Part shown: positions 33,742-40,466 of the stretch, piece after piece
Position numbering within the stretch: the stretch's first letter is position 1
How the letters are laid out: every line of letters begins with the position of its first letter
Origin: Rhodococcus sp. KRD162
Lineage (GTDB): Bacteria; Actinomycetota; Actinomycetes; Mycobacteriales; Mycobacteriaceae
Reading direction: 5' to 3'
Assembly (NCBI RefSeq): GCF_017168335.1
Contig: NZ_JABFAU010000047.1
Coordinates: 1 to 40,466, forward strand
DNA: 40,466 bases
The notes under the pieces: model-generated
Told to the model about the DNA's origin: nothing
The model's database searches: none
Seen by the model: only the letters and a program-made list of their open reading frames with translations
Program-made: the position numbers and the translations under genes

Positions 33742-36452
33742 CTCTGCACCGCCGGACGTGCTGATGGATCAAAGGGCACGAGCGTCCGAGGCCGGTGAAC
33801 ACTCACCGAGTCGGTGTACGTAATACGTGGGAATCCCTCGGGAGGCTCGGTGTGCGGACCGAATGCGGCGGTATACTCCGCGGGCACTAATCCCGTTGAG
33901 ACGGTGGCACCGAATCCGCGCAGTCTGGGCACAGTCGTCTGGGCTGCCCTCGCCGACGACCAGCATCCCACCACGAACGCTCCCCGATCCACGGACTCGG
34001 TGACATATCGAACGAACAGTTCCGATTTGGTCTTGAAGGTTCTCTCGTCTTGCTCGGACAGTTCTCGCAGTCGGTGCAGGTCGAGAAAGACGACGATTTG
34101 TCGGAATCTAGTGGCTCCGACAGGTTCTTCGAGGCCGTCCACAATCGTTGACATGGCACTGTTCTTCGGCACAACCTCGACCGAATAGCCCTGTTCGATC
34201 CACGATTCGGCCAGCGCCGATCCAAACGTATCTCCTGCGCAGTCGACAATCTGCACTGTTGCGCCGTCGAACAATGGGTGGATCAGCAGCGATAGAACGA
34301 TCGAGTTCAGGACCGCGTGAGTGAGTTCCCTGCTCGAACCCAACAGTGCAATGTTCTGTTCGTCATCGAAGCTGACAGCCGGGCCTTCCGCGCCTGTCCG
34401 CACACCGATCGGAACGCCAAGGCACGCGAGTGCTGGGCCGCTGCGGTCTGCGGCAACGAGTAGTCGTGACGGCGAGTAGTTGCTGCTGACGAAGACCCGT
34501 GGTTCGACGCGGTCGACCGACATCCGCCAGAGGTCGTTCTTGAGTCGCTCGAGATACCGAGAATCTGCGTATGCCACGGACCCGACCACGTTGTCGGAGG
34601 GTTCGCCGAAATTGGAGTTCACCACGACATCGCCTCGCACTCGAAGGCTGGCAGCGGCAGTATTCCTGTCTCCGAGAATAGCCCGTGATTCATCGGCGGA
34701 GTTCTTGAGCGAGATGCGGTGAGGAATCTGAGCGAAAATCGCGTCCCCGCGCGTGGAGAAGCCAGGAATCCCGCGTATCGACTGCGAGGCGAGAACGACG
34801 TGGATACCGTACGCCCGACCTTTTCGCACCAGAGACTCGAGCTGATCCACGGCAGCTCGGCCCACCTCGTCGGATCTGCCGAATAGCACTTGGAACTCGT
34901 CGATGACGAGTAAGAGTCGCGGCATCGGTTCCGTCGAGACCGAGCGAAAAGCCGTGATGTCGCCGACTCCGGCGTTCTTGAATGCTGTGGATCTGATTTC
35001 GAATTGCTCGGTGAGGTGACTCAGAACGGCAAGCCCGAAGTCGCGATCACTTTCGAGCCCGAGAACGTCGACGTGAGGAAGCCATGCACCGTTGCGACCA
35101 CTCGGGCCCAGCTGACTGAACTCGACGCCCTCCTTGAAGTCCAGCAAGAACATCCGAACATCGTCGGGGCTGTAGCGTGCTGCTACGCCGTAAATCAGTG
35201 TGAGAAGCAGATTGGATTTGCCCTGACCGACCGCTCCTCCGATCAATGCGTTAGGAAGCGGAGGGTTCGCATTCCTGAACTCGAGCCCGAGCACTGTCTC
35301 GCCTGCTCGGCCGAACGACGCCACCATAGCCGTGTCGGCCCCCTCGACCCAGGCATCTTCAATTGCGTTGACGATGTCCTCGAACGACGTGACGGGTGCG
35401 GTCGACTTCACAGCGACGTCAGACCACCATCCGACAGCATCGAGCCAGCGGGCGCGTCCGGCAGGGGTGTCGAGAGTATAGGGAGCGGGCACCGCGTTCC
35501 CGCTCAGAACGCCTCCCGATGCCGATGCGCGTGGTATTAGCGAGAGAAAGTCGGAGGTTTCGACACGGTCTGCGGGTCGCACGTGATCGTCCACGTGGAC
35601 GATGAAGGAAACCCCCCGAGCCTTGGAGCCGTGTGCGAGCTGGACGAGACGCGCGTGGGTGTCCTCGGTGAACCCGGCGGGATAGCCGAGCAGGACGACG
35701 AAGACGTAGCGGGGACGACTATTGGCCTTGCCCAACTCGGCGAATGTCGAGGCACCGGATACTGCCATCGACTCGGCTGTGCTCGCTACCGTGGCGAGGT
35801 GCGCGAAAAGCCGCTCTCGCAGCAAGCGCTCGTCGTTGATGGACGGAGCGAAAGCGACAGTGTCCGATGCACGAAGCGCCGAAAATATCCCGAGTGAACC
35901 CGTCATGGTTGGGTCGAACACGCAGAATTCGAGCCGGCCCGGTGGCGTTGCCAGCGCGATTCGCAATGCCAGTTCGTGCACTAGAGCGGCCGCATCGGCA
36001 CCGTCGACTGCAACACCAGCACTGTCGGTGACTTTCAAAAGTCCAGGCAGATCGCTACCGCTGAGATGACCCACTCTAACTGCAGCCGGAAGTCCGGTTG
36101 AGATTGACTTCGGTGACCATTCGTTCGACACTTGGCCTGCAATCCCAGGTGCTGCGGTGGCCACGGCGAGGGCCAACTTGTCTTCTAGTGCGCGACGGCG
36201 TTGTTCTCCGATCAAAGACGAACTATCCGCGTTTTGCTCCGTCGCAGTCATGGCACGCTGTCGAACCTGTTCTGCCACTGAGCGCTCGGACGCAAGCTCA
36301 ATGGTGCGTAAGGCGGACAACCTGAGAATCGTGTTGTGGAGCGCACCAGCCAACCGAGAGATGTCTGCACGGGCGTTTTCGGCCACCGACTCGAAGTTGG
36401 TGCCGGGTGTGAGCTCATCCGGGTATTGGGCACCGCGCGGACCAGTGTTCAT
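33738..36452 (-). CDS. FtsK/SpoIIIE (EccC-like) ATPase with one intact and one degenerate module
   Basis: A 904-residue protein. An N-terminal helical region (about 1-90) has no membrane helix, unlike FtsK and EccC. A strand-rich region follows. The first ATPase has Walker A GGAVGQGKSNLLLTLI (about residues 403-418) and Walker B RLLLVIDEFQVLFG (about 510), then the sensor-like VVLASQSIRGIPGF. A second module near residue 700 keeps the fold (NIALLGSSRELTHAVLNSIV; QIVVFLDLHRLREL) but has lost the GKS/T of Walker A, as in the inactive modules of type VII EccC. ATGA overlaps with both neighbours show tight coupling to GrpE and the tail-anchored protein. It probably pumps a protein or DNA substrate. 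Confidence 0.85.
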   Translation of the reverse strand: MNTGPRGAQYPDELTPGTNFESVAENARADISRLAGALHNTILRLSALRTIELASERSVAEQVRQRAMTATEQNADSSSLIGEQRRRALEDKLALAVATAAPGIAGQVSNEWSPKSISTGLPAAVRVGHLSGSDLPGLLKVTDSAGVAVDGADAAALVHELALRIALATPPGRLEFCVFDPTMTGSLGIFSALRASDTVAFAPSINDERLLRERLFAHLATVASTAESMAVSGASTFAELGKANSRPRYVFVVLLGYPAGFTEDTHARLVQLAHGSKARGVSFIVHVDDHVRPADRVETSDFLSLIPRASASGGVLSGNAVPAPYTLDTPAGRARWLDAVGWWSDVAVKSTAPVTSFEDIVNAIEDAWVEGADTAMVASFGRAGETVLGLEFRNANPPLPNALIGGAVGQGKSNLLLTLIYGVAARYSPDDVRMFLLDFKEGVEFSQLGPSGRNGAWLPHVDVLGLESDRDFGLAVLSHLTEQFEIRSTAFKNAGVGDITAFRSVSTEPMPRLLLVIDEFQVLFGRSDEVGRAAVDQLESLVRKGRAYGIHVVLASQSIRGIPGFSTRGDAIFAQIPHRISLKNSADESRAILGDRNTAAASLRVRGDVVVNSNFGEPSDNVVGSVAYADSRYLERLKNDLWRMSVDRVEPRVFVSSNYSPSRLLVAADRSGPALACLGVPIGVRTGAEGPAVSFDDEQNIALLGSSRELTHAVLNSIVLSLLIHPLFDGATVQIVDCAGDTFGSALAESWIEQGYSVEVVPKNSAMSTIVDGLEEPVGATRFRQIVVFLDLHRLRELSEQDERTFKTKSELFVRYVTESVDRGAFVVGCWSSARAAQTTVPRLRGFGATVSTGLVPAEYTAAFGPHTEPPEGFPRITYTDSVSVHRPRTLVPFDPSARPAVQR

Positions 36453-36934
36453 TCGCTCGGTTCGAGCCTGATAGCAGTGACGTGCGCAGGCCTTAAAACG
36501 GCGTTCTCGATGGTGAATCCACGGCGGATCAACTGTTCGACGACGAGATCACCGGAGCCACCTGAGACTGACTGCACAGCGTGCAAGCGCGGATCGACAA
36601 CTCCTACCGCCTCGATCTGAACTACGCCCACGGTCAACAGGACGTCCAGTAGTTCCTCTACCACCGACCCGATAAACCCATCATCGGGTTCGGAATTGCT
36701 CTCGATCCGATCGATGACGCCGATAATTCCGAGCGCCAGCGGTCGCACCACCATGGTGCTCAGACCCGCGCGCGCAAACTTGATCTCGGTCCGAAGTTCC
36801 TCGAATGCAGCAGCTTTCACTCGGTCCTCGGCAAGTCGTCGTCGAAACAAATCGGTAAGCTGATCGAGACGCAGGCCGATGTCCGCGAGTCCTGCTTGCT
36901 CGCTAATGCTCGGGTCAGCATCGTCGACTGTCAC
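36449..36934 (-). CDS. GrpE-like nucleotide exchange factor
   Basis: A 161-residue protein. The N-terminus is a dimer-like helix (LADIGLRLDQLTDLFRRRLA) and the C-terminal beta domain has the GrpE pattern: EELLDVLLTVGVVQIEAVG, DPRLHAVQSVSG, VVEQLIRRGFTIENAVLRPA. GrpE releases ADP from Hsp70. GTG 36934 overlaps the Hsp70 stop (GTGA), so it follows its partner in translation. The usual GrpE PxxxxF-type linker residues are diverged; this looks like a GrpE dedicated to the neighbouring lidless Hsp70. Confidence 0.78.
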   Translation of the reverse strand: MTVDDADPSISEQAGLADIGLRLDQLTDLFRRRLAEDRVKAAAFEELRTEIKFARAGLSTMVVRPLALGIIGVIDRIESNSEPDDGFIGSVVEELLDVLLTVGVVQIEAVGVVDPRLHAVQSVSGGSGDLVVEQLIRRGFTIENAVLRPAHVTAIRLEPSE

Positions 36935-38460
36935 TGCACCGCTGCCGATGCCGTCTCGCGGGTCAGATCCGAGACTTCGGCGTCCGACAGCGTCGCGGTA
37001 CGGAGTATCTCCATTTCGCCCACGTAACTGTTGTCCGCGAGATCGGTGACTTCGACGTGGAGGACACCATCGATGTCGCACGAGAAGACGACGCGGATGG
37101 GCGAACCGGCCGGCCGCGGCTGACTCAACTTGAGCAGGGAGGTCCCGAGGATGTTTGTGTACCGGAGGTCGCAACCGTCCTCGTCGCTTTCGGTGATCTG
37201 AACGTTGAGCTCGGATTGGCCGTCGGCGACGGTACCGAAATCGTCAACAGCTATCTGGCAGGGGATGGTCGTATTCGGTTTGATGAGAAGGTAATTCACC
37301 ATAGTGCCCGCCGAGCTTTGGATCGCGACGCCCAGTCCATGTGAGACGACGTCGGAAATGCGAACCGTCTTGCCGTCGGCGAGTTCAGTATCACGTTTCT
37401 GCGAGTGTGCAGTCCGAACCTCCGCCGCAATCGCAGCACCGAGGGCTACGGCTTCGTCGGGATGGACAGTGGTATCAGGTTCACGACCGGTTACCCGAGC
37501 GACGAGAGAGCGCACCATGGGCATGCGAGTCGAACCGCCAACGAGCAGAACTTTGTCGATGTCGGCGAACCGAAGGCCCGCTGCCTCGACGACGTTTTCG
37601 AGAATGTACTCAGTCCTGAGCATCAGATCGATGGTCGCTGATTCGAATTGCTCCCTCGTGATGACGATTTTCTCGGTCACACCGTCGGACGAGACGAACA
37701 CGGGGGCCGACGCCGAGGTCGACAGCCGAAGTTTGGCAGCCTCGACCCTCTCTCTGAGGCCGGCAAGGATGGCGGTGTCCGTGATCGGTTGTCCTCCTCG
37801 CCCAACAAATTCTTTGAGCACCAACTCGATCAGGACGTTGTCGAAGTCGAAACCGCCGAGGTTCCGATCACCCTCTGTGGACACGATGTCCACCACACCG
37901 CGGCCAGACTTCATGACCGTTACGTCGAATGTGCCGCCGCCCAGGTCGTAGACCAGGACGGTACCCTCGAATCCTGTGTCGATGCCGTAGCTGACAGCTG
38001 CGGCAGTAGGTTCGTTGAGCACACCGAGGACGTTCAGCCCCGCAATGACGCCGGCCTGTTTGGTCGCGTTGCGCTGACCCTCGTCGAAGTAAGCAGGAAC
38101 GGTTATCAACGCGTCGGTGACCGGTTCTCCGAGAGCCTCCGACGCGCCATCCACTAGGTACTTCAAAATGAACGCAGAGATATGTTCGGGCCCGTATGAG
38201 CCATCGCTGCTGTCCGGCATGAACACGTAGTCGCGTGATCCCATGTGTCGCTTGACATAGCTGACGATATCGCCGGACGACGAGGCGATTTGATTTTTCG
38301 CTGCCTCGCCGACCAGGATGTCGTCACCGTCGAAGAGCACAACCGAGGGCGTTGTGTTCTTTCCATCGCGGTTGTGGACGATTTCGGCGCGTCCGTCCGC
38401 TGACATTGCCGCGACTGCCGAGAATGTCGTACCAAGGTCAATTCCGACCACTCGACCCAT
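36931..38460 (-). CDS. Hsp70 (DnaK-like) chaperone lacking the helical lid
   Basis: A 509-residue Hsp70. The ATPase domain is complete: phosphate-1 GIDLGTTFSAVA (residues 6-17), LNEPTAAAVSYG, phosphate-2 YDLGGGTFDVTV (171-182), and adenosine motif VLLVGGSTRMPMV (305-317). The beta substrate-binding domain follows (VSHGLGVAIQSSAGTMVNYL onward). Housekeeping DnaK is about 620 residues; here the C-terminal helical lid (roughly 110 residues) is missing and the chain ends soon after VGEMEILRTATLS. Start ATG 38460 gives the classic N-terminus. A housekeeping dnaK should exist elsewhere. Presumably it works with the GrpE- and J-like genes beside it. Confidence 0.88.
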   Translation of the reverse strand: MGRVVGIDLGTTFSAVAAMSADGRAEIVHNRDGKNTTPSVVLFDGDDILVGEAAKNQIASSSGDIVSYVKRHMGSRDYVFMPDSSDGSYGPEHISAFILKYLVDGASEALGEPVTDALITVPAYFDEGQRNATKQAGVIAGLNVLGVLNEPTAAAVSYGIDTGFEGTVLVYDLGGGTFDVTVMKSGRGVVDIVSTEGDRNLGGFDFDNVLIELVLKEFVGRGGQPITDTAILAGLRERVEAAKLRLSTSASAPVFVSSDGVTEKIVITREQFESATIDLMLRTEYILENVVEAAGLRFADIDKVLLVGGSTRMPMVRSLVARVTGREPDTTVHPDEAVALGAAIAAEVRTAHSQKRDTELADGKTVRISDVVSHGLGVAIQSSAGTMVNYLLIKPNTTIPCQIAVDDFGTVADGQSELNVQITESDEDGCDLRYTNILGTSLLKLSQPRPAGSPIRVVFSCDIDGVLHVEVTDLADNSYVGEMEILRTATLSDAEVSDLTRETASAAVQ

Positions 38461-38491
38461 AATGCCTGCTCTCTCGTCAATGTCTACTTGC

Positions 38492-39583
38492 TTACCTACC
38501 TGGAATTGCCGCTTTCCAACGGGGTACCCAACACTTGTTGTAGACCAGATAGCCTGCACCGAAGGATGCGAGAATGAGCAGGAATCCGATGCTGTCGATC
38601 AATACGATTCCAATTACGAACAACATCAACGGAATTCCGATTGCCCACAGAACGGAGTTGTTGAACAACGACGGGACGTGCCACGTCTTTGCTTCCATCC
38701 GATCGAGATAGCCGCGCATCTGCACTATCGCTGCCTTGATGTCCGGATCCGTTGTCAACGAATCGGACTCGGAGGCCAGACCACGCATCTTTTCGATTTC
38801 GTCGGAACTGGTGACGACATAGCTGTGGCCGGCCTGGCGTGCGGGGGTCTCCTCGGCTTTCTCGAACAACGCAGCAGCTAGGTAGTTCTTGACGATCTGC
38901 TCGCTGGGATGCGCGGCGAGGATACGGCGGAGTATGCTGATTCCTTCGTCGGTGTGACCGTTTTGCAGGAACACAGACGCTTCTGCAAGAGGGTACAGAA
39001 AGTTGGATCCGTCCAGCTTTGCTGCGGTGCGGTATTCGACAAGAGCCTGGTCCCATCGTTCCAGCGTCTCAAGCAGTGAACCGGTGTGGAAACGATATTC
39101 GGGGTTCTTGGCGTCGATGGTGGTTGCCTGTTTGGCTTCGTACAACGCGTCCTGCACTTCGCCAAGGCCAGCGTTGGCCCTGGACCGCAGGATCCACGAC
39201 TCGGCCGAGTTACCGATCGTGTGGGTTGCCTCGCGGGCGGCGTAGGCGGCGGAGTGATAGTCACCGTGCGACAGGAAATCCCGGGCCTGAGAGACCCAGT
39301 CGGAAGTTCCATTCTGGGCGGGGACGGTAGCTGGCGTAGGCGTCGATACACCCTGGGACAACTTTGCGTCGTACTTCGAGCGTGCGTCGTCCGTTGTCAA
39401 CAGAGCCTGCCTGGCCTCTGCAAGCCAGCGTACCCAGGTTTCGGCCTCGTGCCGCTGGCTCTGGTCACTCGCCATCTGGCGCTTGGACCAAAGCTTCGTC
39501 TTCGTGCGATGAGCCGCCCGAATCTCGTCGGACGAGGCGCTTCTGGGCACCTCGAGCTTTTCGTAGAAGTCGACTTCGACCAT
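38492..39583 (-). CDS. J-like domain plus TPR membrane protein without HPD motif
   Basis: A 363-residue protein and the first gene of the chaperone operon. Residues 1-75 resemble a J-domain (VDFYEKLEVPRSASSDEIRA; ARQALLTTDDARSKYDAKL), but the HPD that triggers Hsp70 ATPase is replaced by WSKR (32-35). TPR-like repeats occupy about 90-230 (ARDFLSHGDYHSAAYAAREA; LETLERWDQALVEYRTAAK; LQNGHTDEGISILRRIL). Two membrane helices lie near the C-terminus (VLWAIGIPLMLFVIGIVLID; IGFLLILASFGAGYLVYN). So it is a membrane-attached adaptor. ATG 39583 follows AGGGAG; 31 bp separate it from the Hsp70 gene. Confidence 0.75.
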   Translation of the reverse strand: MVEVDFYEKLEVPRSASSDEIRAAHRTKTKLWSKRQMASDQSQRHEAETWVRWLAEARQALLTTDDARSKYDAKLSQGVSTPTPATVPAQNGTSDWVSQARDFLSHGDYHSAAYAAREATHTIGNSAESWILRSRANAGLGEVQDALYEAKQATTIDAKNPEYRFHTGSLLETLERWDQALVEYRTAAKLDGSNFLYPLAEASVFLQNGHTDEGISILRRILAAHPSEQIVKNYLAAALFEKAEETPARQAGHSYVVTSSDEIEKMRGLASESDSLTTDPDIKAAIVQMRGYLDRMEAKTWHVPSLFNNSVLWAIGIPLMLFVIGIVLIDSIGFLLILASFGAGYLVYNKCWVPRWKAAIPGR

Positions 39584-39865
39584 CAAACGCTCCCTAGCTC
39601 TCTAACGTACTTTGATATCGGTGAAAGTTACTGACGGACAGTGTTGCTGAACAGTCGTGCGTTCGTACGACACAGGTGCAGCCTCTGCATCTACAGAAAA
39701 TCTCGCGGCTTGAATGCGTCCAGCTGCGTGCGTGGGCGCGTTGTCCTTCGGTCGAACGATGGCGGCTCGTCGGCGGCAGCCCTAACATCTTCCTGCGGTG
39801 AAGTCGGCTCAGTGTTCACCAATATTGACGTGGCGAGTCGAAGACAATCGGAGGTGCGTTGCGAG
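39584..39865. promoter_or_regulatory. promoter region of the chaperone operon
   Basis: About 280 bp with no convincing gene. It must hold the minus-strand promoter for the J-like gene; no canonical CIRCE or HAIR heat-shock operator is seen. The imperfect inverted repeat GTCGT-N8-ACGAC (39654-39671) and TTCGTACGACAC (39662-39673) lie about 80 bp upstream of that start. The same dodecamer occurs at 32646-32657, upstream of the Cys-rich gene. Confidence 0.4.
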
Positions 39866-40150
39866 ATGAGCGATGCCTTGAACTTTTTTCGCGAAGGTGA
39901 TTCGGGGCCTACGTTCGGTGCGCGTGATACCGGCTCACCCAGGCTCACAACACTTCGTGTACGGCTCAGGTATGCGACTCCAGACGCTGGACACCGGACG
40001 CAGCCTCCCACCGAGGTAGCGCGGGCGGACTCAGTCGATCGCATAAGCGGGTCCGGTGGAGCTCGATCCACGGACCTCGGATTCGCGGAACGCATGCGGC
40101 GTGCGCTGAGCAACCTGTTTCACATTCGCTACAACGTCGGTTACCTATGA
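39866..40150 (+). CDS. 94-residue hypothetical protein
   Basis: ATG 39866 has a strong ribosome site (GGAGGTG at 39850-39856). The product begins MSDALNFFREGDSGPTFGAR and ends FAERMRRALSNLFHIRYNVGYL in two parts. It is basic, with a disordered middle and a helical C-terminus, and matches no family I know. Its 3' half lies opposite the readthrough extension of the IS3 transposase frame, so only one strand is likely to be real coding there. A truncated remnant beside an insertion element is the other option. Confidence 0.4.
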   Translation: MSDALNFFREGDSGPTFGARDTGSPRLTTLRVRLRYATPDAGHRTQPPTEVARADSVDRISGSGGARSTDLGFAERMRRALSNLFHIRYNVGYL

Positions 40151-40466
40151 CAGGACCACTCGACTGGCTACGCAACGGCCGACCGACATACGGCGAGATG
40201 CATCCAGTACCGGAGACCGCTGGATCGCTTGGGACTGCCCCGAGTTCGGTTGATTGTCGGGGTTGAGTGGCTCGTGCCGCGTGTGCGGCCTGGTTGATTG
40301 TCTCAAACTCGATAGGGGTGAGTTTGCCGAGGCGTCGTTGGCGGCGTTTGCGGTGATTGGTCTTCTCGATCCAGGTCACGATTGCCAGCCGTAGTTGCTC
40401 GCGGATCGACCATCGTTGACGATCGAGGATGTTCTTCTGCAGGAGGGCGAAGAACGACTCCATCCC
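39966..40466 (-). CDS. IS3-family transposase (OrfB) C-terminal fragment with readthrough tail
   Basis: The gene enters from the right edge of the window. MESFFALLQKNILDRQRWSI, then LRLAIVTWIEKTNHRKRRQR and RLGKLTPIEFETINQAAHA are the conserved C-terminus of IS3-type DDE transposases (rve family), which insert the element by copy-out-paste-in. Relatives usually stop right after QAAHAA. Here the expected stop seems replaced by CGA, and the frame continues through the terminal inverted repeat into flanking DNA to 39966. The readthrough part is compositionally unlike protein and probably meaningless. Confidence 0.7.
   Translation of the reverse strand, partial: GMESFFALLQKNILDRQRWSIREQLRLAIVTWIEKTNHRKRRQRRLGKLTPIEFETINQAAHAARATQPRQSTELGAVPSDPAVSGTGCISPYVGRPLRSQSSGPVIGNRRCSECETGCSAHAACVPRIRGPWIELHRTRLCDRLSPPALPRWEAASGVQRLESHT
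40230..40466 (-). mobile_element. end of an IS3-type insertion sequence
   Basis: The terminal repeat starts TGGGACTGCCCCGAGTT at 40230, matching the TG...GCCCC pattern of IS3-family ends. The transposase C-terminus lies just inside it. Only this end is in the window, so the second inverted repeat and target duplication cannot be checked. Confidence 0.65.

Noticed and set aside
32663..36452. True type VII (ESX) secretion locus
   Set aside because: No WxG motif, no EccB/D/E, no mycosin and no membrane helices in the ATPase.

Overview
The window is high-GC DNA from a Mycobacteriales actinobacterium, most likely Rhodococcus or a close relative such as Rhodococcoides. The main reason is gene order. 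An XRE regulator, HbhA, a DUF2516 protein, DeoC, DUF2993 and DUF2505 proteins and MurB occur in the same sequence as the Mycobacterium tuberculosis Rv0474-Rv0482 neighbourhood, as I remember it.

Core part (1-12.4 kb): a 5'-truncated DUF445 membrane protein; an XRE-hbhA-DUF2516 unit behind an inverted-repeat operator candidate; an alpha/beta hydrolase; PurU; a methyltransferase; DeoC; an LmeA-like lipid-binding protein; an orphan AbiEi-type antitoxin; a second methyltransferase; tandem DUF2505 proteins; MurB; and a metallo-beta-lactamase/Rieske fusion. A decayed YecM-family gene (12.4-12.9 kb) marks the edge of the conserved block.

Accessory part (12.9-40.2 kb): a compact island of unusual genes. 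(a) A plus-strand set (12.96-17.38 kb): an OmpA-like lipoprotein, two helical soluble proteins, a four-helix membrane protein, a LuxR-type regulator and a 35-residue zinc ribbon. (b) A minus-strand operon (22.6-17.5 kb): a protein with a possible sigma-region-2-like segment, an unknown 469-residue protein, a CHAT caspase-like protease and a helical protein. (c) A minus-strand set (26.35-22.7 kb): a GroES-like protein, a HerA/VirD4-type ATPase and an RNase HI with all its catalytic residues. (d) A plus-strand set (26.4-31.6 kb): a broken MFS transporter, a NYN ribonuclease-like protein, an unknown helical protein and a TPR protein. Its two transcription units begin with the same 23-bp element. 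(e) A minus-strand operon (39.6-31.7 kb): a J-like/TPR membrane protein without the HPD motif, a lidless Hsp70, a GrpE-like protein, a FtsK/EccC-like ATPase, a tail-anchored coiled-coil protein, two small helical proteins, a 37-residue Cys-rich peptide and a possible YbjN-like protein. The right edge carries the end of an IS3-type element.

The island puts a chaperone team, two different HerA/FtsK-type pumps, a caspase-like protease, RNA-cleaving domains (RNase H, NYN), TPR scaffolds and dedicated transcription factors side by side. This composition fits a multi-part, NTP-driven conflict or stress-response system (inference). I cannot match the whole to a named system. All function calls come from reading motifs by eye; no database search was possible.
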